Source: Xenorhabdus lircayensis (GTDB lineage: Bacteria; Pseudomonadota; Gammaproteobacteria; Enterobacterales; Enterobacteriaceae). Taken from it: a stretch of DNA of 64,000 nucleotides. Under the pieces are notes generated by a model. It was not told the origin of the DNA, searched no databases, and saw only the letters and a program-made list of their open reading frames with translations. The stretch is from NCBI RefSeq assembly GCF_016306625.1, contig NZ_JACOII010000065.1:1-64000 (forward strand). The letters run 5' to 3'. Within the stretch, counting starts at the first letter, position 1, and the number at the start of each line of letters is the position of its first letter. The position numbers and the translations under genes were made by a program. Of this stretch, positions 16,608 through 25,851 are shown piece by piece.

Positions 16608-17528
16608 ATGTTATCTACCCATGAATATGCAAACGATCTAATCTTGTTTGCTTTAATTGTTGACTGTGGGTCTTTTAGTAAGGCGGCAGAGAGCGCAGGT
16701 ATCACCAGTTCAGTCATTAGTAAGCGTATTGGGCGTTTGGAGAAATCCCTCGGTGCGCGTCTTTTATATCGTACCACGCGCTGTCTCACCTTAACTGAAA
16801 ATGGACGGGAGCTTTATCAACATGCCAAAGAAATTAGCACGCGGATCCAAGACGCACTGCATGTCGTGAGTGAGAAGAGTGATGAATTAACGGGTGTGAT
16901 CCGGATGTCAGTGCCGACTGTGTCTGGCGAATTACTCTTGAGTGAAAAAGTTGCTGAGTTCTGTAGTTTGCATCCTAAATTGAAAGTAGAAATACGGTTA
17001 GAAAATCATTTTGTTGATTTGGTCAACGAAGGCATCGATTTGGCAATTCGTACTGGCACGATGCTGGATTCCAGTTTGATTGCCAGGCCCATATTGAATT
17101 CACGCTGGGTGATTGTCTGTTCTCCCGGCTATCTGGAAAAACACCAGCAACCACAGTCTGCGGAAGATCTGCTTAATCATAATTGTCTGACTTATACCCA
17201 TCAAGAAAGCGGTACTGCCAACTGGCTGATGAAACAACCTAATAGCCGTGATATCTATGAGTTACAGGTCAATGGAAACTTTTCCTCAAATAATGCGCTT
17301 GCGATTCGTAAAGCGGTATTAGGAGGATTTGGCATTGCGATGGTGCCACGTGTCATGGTGTATGAAGATTTGCAGGCAGAAAAATTGGTGGAAATACTTA
17401 AGGGATATAGTGGAAAAGTATTAGGTATTTATGCTGTTTATCCTTATACCCGAAATTTACCCCTAAAAATCCGTATGTTGATTGAGCACATCATGATTTC
17501 TTACAAAAATATCGGCCATTATTTTTAA
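16608..17528 (+). CDS. LysR-family transcriptional regulator
   Basis: The 306-residue protein has an N-terminal winged helix-turn-helix (LILFALIVDCGSFSKAAESAGITSSVISKRIGRLEKSLGARLLYRTTRCLTLTENG, residues 11-66) and a LysR substrate-binding domain (GVIRMSVPTVSGELLL to the end). This is the CrgA/DmlR-like subgroup. It lies 315 bp upstream of lldP on the same strand with its own terminator between. This suggests, without proving, control of lactate uptake in place of the GntR-type LldR of E. coli, which is absent here. Confidence 0.88.
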   Translation: MLSTHEYANDLILFALIVDCGSFSKAAESAGITSSVISKRIGRLEKSLGARLLYRTTRCLTLTENGRELYQHAKEISTRIQDALHVVSEKSDELTGVIRMSVPTVSGELLLSEKVAEFCSLHPKLKVEIRLENHFVDLVNEGIDLAIRTGTMLDSSLIARPILNSRWVIVCSPGYLEKHQQPQSAEDLLNHNCLTYTHQESGTANWLMKQPNSRDIYELQVNGNFSSNNALAIRKAVLGGFGIAMVPRVMVYEDLQAEKLVEILKGYSGKVLGIYAVYPYTRNLPLKIRMLIEHIMISYKNIGHYF

Positions 17529-17534
17529 TATTCT

Positions 17535-17563
17535 TCTCTGCTGGGGGGAATAACCAGCAGAGA
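17535..17563 (+). terminator. Hairpin terminator after the LysR gene
   Basis: TCTCTGCTGG at 17535-17544 pairs with CCAGCAGAGA at 17554-17563, giving a 10-bp stem with a 9-base loop. T residues follow shortly (TTATGTCATTTTT). Confidence 0.7.
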
Positions 17564-17843
17564 TTATGTCATTTTTGGATATGGTCTATTGAAAATTTAT
17601 ACCTAATTAATGTGAGGTATACACGGCTTTTATCTCAATGCTTAGTCTATCTGATTGATTTTTATTGATTTGAACTTACGTATTTAATGTAAGTGAGTTA
17701 TTGCTAATTTATATTATTTCCAATTGTTAAAAAATCACAGCATAGGAGCTTGGGAAAAGTTGTGATTATAATGGCGCTCTTATGAGGAATTAACTTTTCA
17801 GCTACATTTCTTATCCTATAAAAATAGTCACCATGAGGATCCT

Positions 17844-19424
17844 ATGCCTTTGTTTTTCAGCATCGCACCTATTGTCCTGCTGATTTGGATGATGACCAAA
17901 CGTAATGGTATTCCATCCTATATTGCTCTGCCGCTGACAGCGTTAATTGTTTACCTCATACAATTATTTTGGTTTGAAACTCAACCTATATTATTACATG
18001 CCAATATTATTACGGCTTTGGTTTCCGTTTTTACTCCTATCACAATTATCTTAGGCGCAATATTACTGAATAAATTGATGCAAATCAGTGGAGCTGAAGG
18101 TGTTGTGCGCAATTGGCTGGAAAATATCAGCTCTAATCCCGTGGCTCAATTGATGATTATTGGCTGGGCTTTTGCGTTTATGATTGAAGGAGCCAGCGGT
18201 TTTGGCACACCAGCTGCGATTGCAGCTCCCATATTGGTGGGATTGGGATTTAATCCATTGCGGGTTGCTTTGTTGGCTTTGGTAATGAACTCTGTTCCCG
18301 TTTCTTTCGGAGCAGTAGGAACGCCGACTTGGTTCGGTTTTGCCAATCTTGGGCTACTTGATGATAATTTACTGGAAATCGGTCGCTTGAGTGCATTGAT
18401 CCACTTCGTTGCCGGTTTTGTTATTCCGTTGCTGGCATTGCGGTTTATTGTGTCGTGGCAGGACATTCGCCAAAATATCCTGTTTATCTTCTTGAGTATC
18501 TTAAGTTGTACTGTTCCTTATCTGTTATTGGCTCAGGTCAATTATGAATTCCCCGCGTTGGTGGGGGGGGCGATTGGGTTGGCTCTATCGGTACTACTTG
18601 CTCACATGGGTATTGGCATAACACGTTATGAAAGAAGAGAGCCTGTGCGAGCCATTCCTTTCAACAAGGTTATTAAAGCCATGGTGTCTACCTTGTTATT
18701 AATTATGATCCTGATTATTACCCGTATTCATCAATTAGGTATCAAGGAGTTTCTGAATAATGCTGAGCTCAATTGGCAATTGAATTTAGGGTGGTTGGGT
18801 GATCTGAGTGTCAGTAAATCTTTAATTATAAGTTTGCAACAAGTGTTGGGAACATCTGCTTCCGCCAGCTACAAAACGTTATATGTACCGGCAATTATTC
18901 CGTTTCTATTGGTGGTGCTGGTGTGCATTCCATTGTTTCAACTGAGCCGCCATCAGGTTAAGCAAATGTTCTGTGAAACAGGCTCACGTATTTTCAAGCC
19001 ATTTATTGCGTTGTTTGGTGCGTTAGTGATGGTCAACATGATGATGTTAGGAGGCGAAAATGCACCTGTTATTATTATTGGTAACGCATTGGCCACAATG
19101 ACTGGAGAAAGTTGGCTTTTGTTCTCTTCATTTCTAGGGGCATTAGGCTCATTTTTCTCAGGCTCTAATACTGTTTCCAATCTGACATTTGGGGGGATCC
19201 AGCATTCCATCGCATTGAGTAGTGGAATGAATATCAATTTGATGTTGGCGTTGCAATCTGTTGGTGGTGCTATGGGCAACATGGTTTGTTTAAACAACAT
19301 TATTGCTGTTTGCTCTATTTTGGGGATCGCCAATGCAGAAGGCCAGATTATAAAAAAGACGATTTTACCAATGTTGGTCTACGGGGGAATTGCGGCTGTA
19401 ATGGCTTTGATTCTGGCAACTTAA
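17844..19424 (+). CDS. lldP: L-lactate permease
   Basis: The 526-residue integral membrane protein of the LctP family has more than ten hydrophobic helices. The family signature FMIEGASGFGTPAAIAAPILVGLGFNPLRVALLALVMNSVPVSFGAVGTPTWFG lies at about residues 110-165, and a second conserved block (GENAPVIIIGNALATMTG...FFSGSNTVSNLTFGGIQ) at about 405-455. It imports lactate (and glycolate in relatives) with protons. A GAGGAT site precedes the ATG. It is followed after 39 bp by lldD, so the two form an uptake-and-oxidation operon. Confidence 0.93.
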   Translation: MPLFFSIAPIVLLIWMMTKRNGIPSYIALPLTALIVYLIQLFWFETQPILLHANIITALVSVFTPITIILGAILLNKLMQISGAEGVVRNWLENISSNPVAQLMIIGWAFAFMIEGASGFGTPAAIAAPILVGLGFNPLRVALLALVMNSVPVSFGAVGTPTWFGFANLGLLDDNLLEIGRLSALIHFVAGFVIPLLALRFIVSWQDIRQNILFIFLSILSCTVPYLLLAQVNYEFPALVGGAIGLALSVLLAHMGIGITRYERREPVRAIPFNKVIKAMVSTLLLIMILIITRIHQLGIKEFLNNAELNWQLNLGWLGDLSVSKSLIISLQQVLGTSASASYKTLYVPAIIPFLLVVLVCIPLFQLSRHQVKQMFCETGSRIFKPFIALFGALVMVNMMMLGGENAPVIIIGNALATMTGESWLLFSSFLGALGSFFSGSNTVSNLTFGGIQHSIALSSGMNINLMLALQSVGGAMGNMVCLNNIIAVCSILGIANAEGQIIKKTILPMLVYGGIAAVMALILAT

Positions 19425-19463
19425 AAAATGTGCGAATAACTCTTTAACACTAAGGTACATACT

Positions 19464-20606
19464 ATGATTATTTCCGCTTCAACTGATTATCGGGCTGCAG
19501 CACAGGCTAAGTTACCGCCTTTTCTGTTCCACTATATTGATGGCGGAGCCTATGCAGAGCATACCCTTAAACGTAATACCGCAGATTTATCTGATATTGA
19601 ATTACGCCAGCGTGTATTGAAAGACATGTCTGAATTGAGTCTGGAAACCAGCTTATTCGGAGAAAAAATGTCAATGCCAGTGGCACTTGCGCCCGTGGGA
19701 TTAACGGGTATGTATGCGCGTCGTGGAGAAGTGCAGGCTGCACGTGCTGCGGCCAAAAAGGGAATTCCATTTACTTTATCGACTGTTTCAGTGTGTCCGA
19801 TTGAAGAAGTGGCTCCCGCGATTGATCGTCCGATATGGTTTCAGCTTTATGTGCTAAAAGATCGTGGTTTTATGCGTAATGTGTTGGAAAGGGCGCAGGC
19901 TGCGGGAGTTAAAAATTTGGTATTTACTGTTGATATGCCAGTTCCTGGAGCGCGTTATCGTGATGCACGCTCTGGTATGAGCGGCCCGAATGCCGCTATG
20001 CGTCGTGTCTTGCAGGCGATGACTCACCCCCAATGGGCATGGGATGTTGGTCTGTGGGGTAAGCCACATGATCTTGGTAATATTTCCGTATATCGCGGCA
20101 AACCGACCAAATTGGAAGATTATATGGGGTGGTTGGGAAGTAATTTTGATCCATCCATTTCATGGCGAGATTTGGAATGGATCCGTGATTTCTGGAAAGG
20201 GCCAATGATTATCAAAGGCATCCTCGATCCAGAAGATGCCAAAGATGCCGTGCGTTTTGGTGCAGATGGCATTGTGGTTTCTAATCACGGTGGGCGTCAG
20301 CTTGATGGTGTTCTGTCAACGGCACGTGCTTTACCTGCGATTGCAGATGCGGTCAAAAATGACATTACCATTCTTACTGATTCCGGTATCCGAACTGGAT
20401 TGGATGTGGTGAGAATGATTGCTCAGGGAGCAGATAGTGTTCTGCTGGGGCGTGCTTTCGTTTACGCGCTGGCGGCGGCGGGTGAAGCCGGGGTTTCTAA
20501 TCTGCTGGATCTGATTGATAAAGAGATGAGAGTGGCGATGACTTTAACAGGGGCGAAATCAATCTCAGAGATTAATTCAGATTTGTTGGTATGTAATCAC
20601 GGTTAA
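19464..20606 (+). CDS. lldD: L-lactate dehydrogenase (FMN, membrane-associated)
   Basis: The 380-residue alpha-hydroxyacid oxidoreductase oxidises L-lactate to pyruvate and passes electrons to the quinone pool. FMN-binding and active-site blocks are visible: [21 protein letters not shown] (residues 18-38), [22 protein letters not shown], the catalytic His-Gly-Gly-Arg in [11 protein letters not shown] (about 274-284), and [27 protein letters not shown] near the C-terminus. The length is normal. It is the second gene of the lldPD operon, with no lldR between as in E. coli. Confidence 0.95.
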   Translation: MIISASTDYRAAAQAKLPPFLFHYIDGGAYAEHTLKRNTADLSDIELRQRVLKDMSELSLETSLFGEKMSMPVALAPVGLTGMYARRGEVQAARAAAKKGIPFTLSTVSVCPIEEVAPAIDRPIWFQLYVLKDRGFMRNVLERAQAAGVKNLVFTVDMPVPGARYRDARSGMSGPNAAMRRVLQAMTHPQWAWDVGLWGKPHDLGNISVYRGKPTKLEDYMGWLGSNFDPSISWRDLEWIRDFWKGPMIIKGILDPEDAKDAVRFGADGIVVSNHGGRQLDGVLSTARALPAIADAVKNDITILTDSGIRTGLDVVRMIAQGADSVLLGRAFVYALAAAGEAGVSNLLDLIDKEMRVAMTLTGAKSISEINSDLLVCNHG

Positions 20607-20626
20607 TGGTGGATTCTGCTATTGTG

Positions 20627-20652
20627 GGTCAGCAGAGTTTACCCTGCTGACC
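20627..20652 (+). terminator. Terminator of lldPD
   Basis: GGTCAGCAG at 20627-20635 pairs with (C)TGCTGACC at 20644-20652, with an 8-base loop. TATTTTATT follows, so it could also act for the convergent DUF1543 gene. Confidence 0.65.
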
Positions 20653-20670
20653 GCGTATTTTATTAGTCCT

Positions 20671-21177
20671 CTAGATCCCAATCGGGCGATATCCCTGCCA
20701 TTCAGGTTTGTCTGGCTGACCATGAGGATTTTCAGTCAAGTGGATATGATAGCCACTGACTTGCCCAAGGAGCAGGCAGTCATCAACATCTTTCAGATTA
20801 TCTTTATGCAGTTGACCATAACCCGAAAGTAAATTCTCTTTGGCTTTCTGTTTAGCTTCTTCTGCCGAGCGAGCTACAAAGAATCCGAATTCATGGGCTT
20901 CTGCCAGTGAATCTTTTCGATAACCTCCAAGGTTCACAAAATAGAGATGTTTTTCTCCATCATATTCATTATGACTAATTGTGATGTCATAACCATCAGC
21001 CCATTTTAAGGGCATATAACCATCCAGATGAAGTTTGTCTTTATCACCAAACCAAACTTCGCGTAATACAGGGTATGCTTCTTCAATCTGTTCCACTGCA
21101 ACAAATTGGACATCATGAACTTCGATATTGGATTTTCCAGCATTTCCACCAAGATAAAACAGATATAACTGAAGCAT
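20671..21177 (-). CDS. DUF1543 family protein
   Basis: The 168-residue protein starts MLQLYLFYLGGNAGKSNIEVHDVQFVAVEQIEEAYPVLREVWFGDKDKLHLDGYMPL, the typical two-part DUF1543 pattern with its N-terminal beta strand and IEVHDVQF block. The middle part repeats a similar fold (KHLYFVNLGGYRKDSLAEAHEFGFFVA). It is soluble, with no signal peptide. The family is widespread in enterobacteria without a known role. Confidence 0.8.
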   Translation of the reverse strand: MLQLYLFYLGGNAGKSNIEVHDVQFVAVEQIEEAYPVLREVWFGDKDKLHLDGYMPLKWADGYDITISHNEYDGEKHLYFVNLGGYRKDSLAEAHEFGFFVARSAEEAKQKAKENLLSGYGQLHKDNLKDVDDCLLLGQVSGYHIHLTENPHGQPDKPEWQGYRPIGI

Positions 21178-21240
21178 TTTTTCCTACTTAATAATTTTCA
21201 TCTATTTTATTTTTTATATAAAAAATAATCATCATGCGTT

Positions 21241-22020
21241 TTAGAACAATATTTGCCCATGTGAAAAGAGTTTCGCTTTACCAGTTAGATAAACACGATC
21301 GCCATCTATTCTGCATAATAGTTCACCACCTCGCTCAGATAATTGGCGAGCGTGGAGTTCGGTTTTATTGAGTCGTTTTCCCCAGAAGGGCGCGAGAACA
21401 CAATGGCTGGAACCTGTAACGGGATCTTCATTGACACCTTTTGCGGGGGCAAAATAACGTGAGACAAAATCAACGGATGAATCACCGAGGGAGGTAATGG
21501 CAAGCCCTGGTAAGGGAAGGGCGGCGATCTTATCAAAATCAGGTTGGGTATTGATGATTTGCTCTACGGAATTCAAAACACAAACGTAGCGATTATGGGA
21601 GGCTAGCACTTCGGAAACATTTTGTCCCAGAGCATCTTGCATAATAGGAATAAGCGTTTTTTCTTCATGGTAATTAGCGGCGGGGAAATCCAGTGTAAAA
21701 ACGCCATCTTGATGAGAGACCTTGAGTTCACCGGAAAGGCTCTTGAACGTGAGCGGGTTATCTTGGCTGTTGCGATGTTCTATGAGGACAAACGCAGTCG
21801 CTAACGTTGCATGTCCACATAAATCCACTTCGACTTTAGGTGTAAACCAGCGTAGGTGGTTTCCTACCAGAAAAGCCGTTTCTGGTAGGCCAATTTCAGC
21901 GGCAATGGCAACAAGAATTTTCTCTGCCGGCCACTCATTCAGCAAAACAACAGCAGCGGGATTGCCAGAAAAAGATTTTTCCGCAAAAGCATCAACATGG
22001 TAAATAGGGTATGAGTGCAT
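21241..22020 (-). CDS. PhzF-family isomerase-like protein
   Basis: The protein, read from MHSYPIYHVDAFAEKSFSGNPAAVVLLNEW, is about 259 residues long. It shows the PhzF/YddE fold marks GNPAAV, the catalytic glutamate in EIGLPETAFLV, DLCGHATLA and the C-terminal DPVTGSSHCVLAPFW and GGELLCRIDGDRVYLTGKA. Family members catalyse isomerisation of small metabolites, and the substrate here is unknown. The frame is open for 61 more codons upstream, but the start at 22020 fits family alignments. Its first codons and upstream region are duplicated at 22555-22745. Confidence 0.88.
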   Translation of the reverse strand: MHSYPIYHVDAFAEKSFSGNPAAVVLLNEWPAEKILVAIAAEIGLPETAFLVGNHLRWFTPKVEVDLCGHATLATAFVLIEHRNSQDNPLTFKSLSGELKVSHQDGVFTLDFPAANYHEEKTLIPIMQDALGQNVSEVLASHNRYVCVLNSVEQIINTQPDFDKIAALPLPGLAITSLGDSSVDFVSRYFAPAKGVNEDPVTGSSHCVLAPFWGKRLNKTELHARQLSERGGELLCRIDGDRVYLTGKAKLFSHGQILF

Positions 22021-22192
22021 CATAAGCTCACTTGTTTTTATCATGAAAAACCGAACACAGGATGTTGAAATTACATTAATTTGTAAAGAGTTATCTGATT
22101 TGGTTTCAAAACACACAAAATTGTAGTGTTGACCTGAGGTGGTAATGATTATTAAATAATAATTCATTGTTATAGTTCCACTAAGGGAAGAT

Positions 22193-22549
22193 ATGAAAAC
22201 CAAAGGATCTTATTGCCTATTTTTTATTTTGTCAGTGTGTTTTTCTCCGGCTCTGGCATTGGATTTGAGCTACAAAAGCGATATACCTGCTGATAACAAA
22301 CCGTCAGAAGAGTATCTGAAAAAGAGAAACGAGTTGAATCACGGAAATTGGGGCACGAAGAAATTGACTGAGGATAATGCCTTGGCCGAGAAATGGGGGG
22401 ATGAGATTAGTAAATATAATAATAGATTCGTGCAGCAAAATAGTCTGGATTATAATGATAGATTCGCGCAGCAAAATAGGCTGGGATTTTCTAATGTTGG
22501 GTACATTCAACAGTTGAAGCTTTCTCCTCATATGAAGCCGACAAACTAG
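22193..22549 (+). CDS. Small secreted protein, copy 1 (shorter C-terminus)
   Basis: The 118-residue protein has a clear signal peptide (MKTKGSYCLFFILSVCFSPALA, cleavage after ALA) and a charged, repetitive mature part (SEEYLKKRNELNHGNWGTKKLTEDNALAEK). Two near repeats follow, NNRFVQQNSLDYNDRFAQQNRL. An AAGGGAAG site precedes the ATG. It is paralogous to the next gene, with an almost identical first 68 residues, but it ends after SPHMKPTN and so lacks the Cys-containing C-terminal 45 residues of copy 2. The family is not recognised; the protein is likely periplasmic or exported. Confidence 0.65.
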   Translation: MKTKGSYCLFFILSVCFSPALALDLSYKSDIPADNKPSEEYLKKRNELNHGNWGTKKLTEDNALAEKWGDEISKYNNRFVQQNSLDYNDRFAQQNRLGFSNVGYIQQLKLSPHMKPTN

Positions 22550-22745
22550 CTGGTAAATAGGGTATGAATGCATCAGAAACCCGCTTGTTTTTAGCAGAGA
22601 AAATTGAACGCGGAATGTTTAAATTACGTTAATTTTTAAAAAGTTATCTGATTTGGTTTCAAAACACACAAAATTGTAGTGTTGACCTGAGGTAGTAATG
22701 ATTATTAAATAATAATTCATTGTTATAGTTCCACTAAGGGAAGGT

Positions 22746-23207
22746 ATGAAAATTAAAGGATCTTATTGCCTATTTTTTATTTTGTCAGTGTGTTTTTCTC
22801 CGGCTCTGGCATTGGATTTGAGTTACAAAAGCGATATACCTGCTGATAACAAACCGTCAGAAGAGTATCTGAAAAAGAGAAACGAGTTGAATCACGGAAA
22901 TTGGGGCACGAAGAAATTGACTGAGGATAATGCCTTGGCCGAGAAACGGGAGAATGAGATTAAGGAGTATAATAATAGATTCGAACAGAAAAACAGCTTC
23001 GACCAGAAAGATAGCTTGGCATTATCTTATGATTGGGACGAGCGGCAGTTGAGGCTTTCTCCCCATATGAAACAGACACACTCAATGCCATTTTTAAAAG
23101 AGCAGACTAAACGTCAGTGCTATAGAGAAACAAGACAGAAATTGGAGAAAGAGCAAGGGAATGGTTATTCCTATTCTGATATTGCAGATACCTGTGGTTT
23201 TTATTAA
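22746..23207 (+). CDS. Small secreted protein, copy 2
   Basis: The 153-residue protein has the same signal peptide and N-terminal region as copy 1 (SPALA/LDLSYKSDIPADNKPSEEYLKKRNELNHGNW). It then has a Gln/Asp/Lys-rich stretch (EQKNSFDQKDSLALSYDWDE) and a C-terminal domain with two cysteines (KEQTKRQCYRETRQKLEKEQGNGYSYSDIADTCGFY) that could form a disulfide in the periplasm. It is probably the parental, complete form. The function is unknown. Confidence 0.65.
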   Translation: MKIKGSYCLFFILSVCFSPALALDLSYKSDIPADNKPSEEYLKKRNELNHGNWGTKKLTEDNALAEKRENEIKEYNNRFEQKNSFDQKDSLALSYDWDERQLRLSPHMKQTHSMPFLKEQTKRQCYRETRQKLEKEQGNGYSYSDIADTCGFY

Positions 23208-23517
23208 TTGATCTACTTATTAATTAGCCATTAGAGCAGGTTTAAACGGGTTTCTGAAGCTGTATACAGAGAACGATGTAATGTGTGTACAAGGATGCTG
23301 GAGAATAGCGAAAGGATTCGCAAATTTAGCACTAACTGTCGTTAATAAGCCTCGAATTATTGTGACTCTCTGCCTATGCATTTATTGTTTCATGTCGATG
23401 TATGGCATTCATCATCGGCATGCAGACCCATCTATCAATAAAGCGATTTTAATTTTCAGAATATTATGACTTGATGCACAACGTTATTATGCATAAAATG
23501 GAGCGCGATGGAACGTT

Positions 23518-23805
23518 ATGGCAGTTGAATTCAAGGAACGATGGTTAGAGCGGTTTTATGAGGATGATGTTCCCCATAAGTGCATTCCTTCGGCATTAAG
23601 TGGTGTGTTGTACCGAAAATTGCAAATGCTGGATGCTGCAACGGAATATAATGATTTAAAAGCACCTACCGGGAATGGCTTTGAGCATTTAAAAGGGAAT
23701 TTACAGGAATACTGTTCAATAAGGGTAAACAGGAAGTATCGCCTCATTTTCCAGTGGGTGGATAAAACAGCGGTTGATACTTACTTGGATCCTCATAAGT
23801 ACTAA
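23518..23805 (+). CDS. higB: HigB/RelE-family toxin
   Basis: The 95-residue protein matches HigB-type mRNA interferases: FKERWLERFYED...CIPSALSGVLYRKLQMLDAATEYNDLKAPTGNGFEHLKGNLQEYCSIRVNRKYRLIFQWVDKTAVDTYLDPHKY. The RLIF strand and terminal HKY are usual for the family. HigB cleaves mRNA on the ribosome. It precedes its antitoxin by 48 bp, the reverse gene order typical of higBA. AACGTTAT occurs twice just upstream (about 23480 and 23512), a candidate operator for autoregulation. Confidence 0.9.
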   Translation: MAVEFKERWLERFYEDDVPHKCIPSALSGVLYRKLQMLDAATEYNDLKAPTGNGFEHLKGNLQEYCSIRVNRKYRLIFQWVDKTAVDTYLDPHKY

Positions 23806-23853
23806 TGCGAATCACAGTATTCAGTAGACGGTTGCCTGTAGAGGGAAAAGATA

Positions 23854-24183
23854 ATGAGAAATACCAAACGTCGCCCAGCAACTGTGGGTGAAATACTTGT
23901 GAGTGAATTTCTTGAGCCACTGGGGATAGAAATTAACACATTGGCTGATGCAATGGGCGTACATCGTAATTCACTGAGTCGTTTGGTCCATGATAAGGGA
24001 ACCTTGACTGCACCAATGGCAATTAAATTGGGGGTTGCATTAGGAAATACGGCTGAATTTTGGTTGAATATTCAACATGCCGTTGAGATCTGGGACGTTC
24101 GTCATCAGGAACGCGAAATGAGCACAAAGGGCATCAAACGGTTGGTTAAGACTGAGCTAAGCGTGGATTTACACTCGGTTTGA
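23854..24183 (+). CDS. higA: HigA-family antitoxin
   Basis: The 109-residue protein has an XRE helix-turn-helix (NTLADAMGVHRNSLSRLVHDKGTLTAPMAIKLGVALGNTAEFWLNIQ, residues about 28-75), with the HigA/VapI signature P(A)TVGEILVSEFLEPLGIE at the start and FWLN(I/L)Q after the DNA-binding region. It neutralises HigB and represses the operon. The sequence appears complete. Confidence 0.9.
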   Translation: MRNTKRRPATVGEILVSEFLEPLGIEINTLADAMGVHRNSLSRLVHDKGTLTAPMAIKLGVALGNTAEFWLNIQHAVEIWDVRHQEREMSTKGIKRLVKTELSVDLHSV

Positions 24184-24675
24184 TCGAGCTATGCCAAACA
24201 CTGATAGAGTCAGAAATAGAACGCTAAATACGATCGAACGAAAGTCGATAAGAATCTCAATTTTAGAATTTAATAGCAGGCTTGTGATGGGAAGTATTGA
24301 CTTGGATATTTTTTTATTTTCTATAATATCTTTAAGTAAATTACTTACAAAACAATGAATTATTTTTTAATTAATCCATATTGTGATATTTTCACGTGTT
24401 ACGATGTGAATGTGAAACAGGTGGAGATTACATAAAAACAGTAGATTTCTCTTTGTTTGGGTTAGGGTGATTGTAAGGATGCTAATAAATATAAGAATAA
24501 ATAAGGTTTGAAAATGCCAAGTAAGCGATGAAAAAGAACACTGATTACAGGTTGAAAATAGCAGTCAAAAATAAATATATTAATAATTATGTAACATTTT
24601 TCAGAAGAAATACTGGAACATCTTACTCCATCGTTAGATATTGGCTGCTATTTCTAAATAGCAGCCTGATGATTT
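24184..24675. other. AT-rich gene-free stretch with a hairpin near lpxL
   Basis: No gene is seen. GGCTGCTATTT at 24643 and AAATAGCAGCC ending at 24666 form an almost perfect palindrome just beyond the lpxL stop, probably its terminator although the T-run is poor. A 70-codon frame at 24528 overlaps this hairpin and lpxL and is not believed to be real. Confidence 0.45.
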
Positions 24676-25620
24676 TTATCGGTGAATATTATCGTTATCA
24701 CCATACAGGGATGGCATACCTTCAGGGCGTGTTTTGAACCGACGGTGCAACCACATGTATTGATCAGGTGCCTGCATAATCTCTTTCTCGATCACCTTAT
24801 TCATGAATGCTGCTGCTTCCACCTCATCTTTCAGAGGGAAATTTTCTACAGTGGTTTGAATAATCAACTCATAACCTTTTCCATTAGGCAATCTGCGAGG
24901 AGTAAAAGGGATTAGTGCTGGATTGGACAGGCGGACAAGAATAGAGGTTCCAGTCGTGGTTGCTGCATGCTCAACAGCGAATAATGGAACGAATGCGCTT
25001 TTACGTGGGCCGTAATCATGATCAGGCGCATACCAAACCATTTCACCGTTTTTCAAACAGCGGATCATGCCCTTAACATCTTTTCTGTCCAGCATGTATT
25101 TATTGGAACGGAGCCGTCCCCATGTCTGTAGCCAATCCATGACTGGATTGTCATTGGGGCGATAAACTCCAATTCCTGGGTTCAACATACCCAAGATACG
25201 AGCCCCTAATTCCAGTGTTAGAAAATGGATACCAATAACGATGATCCCTTGACCCGTGGATTTCACTTTTTGGAGATTTTCCCGACCGGTGACTTTGAAC
25301 CAGCGTTTAATTCTCCAGTCAGGCCAAAACCAAGCCATTCCGGTTTCAAACAAGCCCATACCAACAGATTCAAAATTTCTGACCAGCCACTCATGCCGTT
25401 TTTCTGGAGGCATATCAGGGAAACAGAGTGTCAGATTGCGCTCAGCGATTTTAGCTCGTTTTTTCAAGAAACGTTGTGAAAGCCGGCCAAGCCGAGTTCC
25501 CATCCAGTAAATCGCTGGATATGGGAGTAAAACCAATAAATAAAGTATGCCGATGCCTAGCCAAGTCAGCCAGTAACGGGGATGTAAAAGTGAACGACGA
25601 AAAGTAGGTGCTTGTATCAT
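24676..25620 (-). CDS. lpxL: Lipid A biosynthesis lauroyltransferase
   Basis: The 314-residue inner-membrane acyltransferase is close to E. coli LpxL (HtrB) in length and sequence: [25 protein letters not shown] membrane anchor at residues 11-35, [11 protein letters not shown], the catalytic HxxxxE in [12 protein letters not shown] (about residues 131-142), [33 protein letters not shown], and [17 protein letters not shown] at the end. It adds the secondary laurate to Kdo2-lipid IVA. It is divergent from trhO, the same neighbourhood as in E. coli. LpxP would be the alternative, but the neighbour favours LpxL. Confidence 0.93.
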   Translation of the reverse strand: MIQAPTFRRSLLHPRYWLTWLGIGILYLLVLLPYPAIYWMGTRLGRLSQRFLKKRAKIAERNLTLCFPDMPPEKRHEWLVRNFESVGMGLFETGMAWFWPDWRIKRWFKVTGRENLQKVKSTGQGIIVIGIHFLTLELGARILGMLNPGIGVYRPNDNPVMDWLQTWGRLRSNKYMLDRKDVKGMIRCLKNGEMVWYAPDHDYGPRKSAFVPLFAVEHAATTTGTSILVRLSNPALIPFTPRRLPNGKGYELIIQTTVENFPLKDEVEAAAFMNKVIEKEIMQAPDQYMWLHRRFKTRPEGMPSLYGDNDNIHR

Positions 25621-25851
25621 ATGTTTTCAGTATGTTATTTGTCAGACGCCTATTGGATAGACTCTAAGAGTAATATTGGCATGATTATGATATTCCTACG
25701 CACGATATTCAAATGTTTGCTTGATATTAGCTGAACGGAGAAGTATAAATCACTATCCGCTAAAGGCCATTTTCGCTATGATATCCGGCCATCAATGGGA
25801 CAGCCATTGAAGTTTTTATTTTTTTGTAATCGAAATTCAGGAAAGTACACC

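Larger units (their letters stand above)
22008..23207. repeat. Tandem duplication covering a small secreted-protein gene and its upstream region
   Basis: About 190 bp upstream of each small gene, including the first codons of phzF on the other strand (TAAATAGGGTATGA(G/A)TGCATCA at about 22001 and 22555), and about 240 bp of coding sequence are repeated. Blocks such as ATCTGATTTGGTTTCAAAAC and AATAATTCATTGTTATAGTT are identical. The copies diverge in the second half of the coding sequence, and the first copy lacks the conserved C-terminus. Confidence 0.85.

Noticed and set aside
23281..23469. 62-codon frame before higB
   Set aside because: It has no ribosome binding site and no recognisable sequence. 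It might be a remnant, but support is too weak for a gene call.
24528..24737. 69-codon frame overlapping the lpxL end
   Set aside because: It covers the hairpin after lpxL and the lpxL 3' end in the opposite direction, and has no homology.
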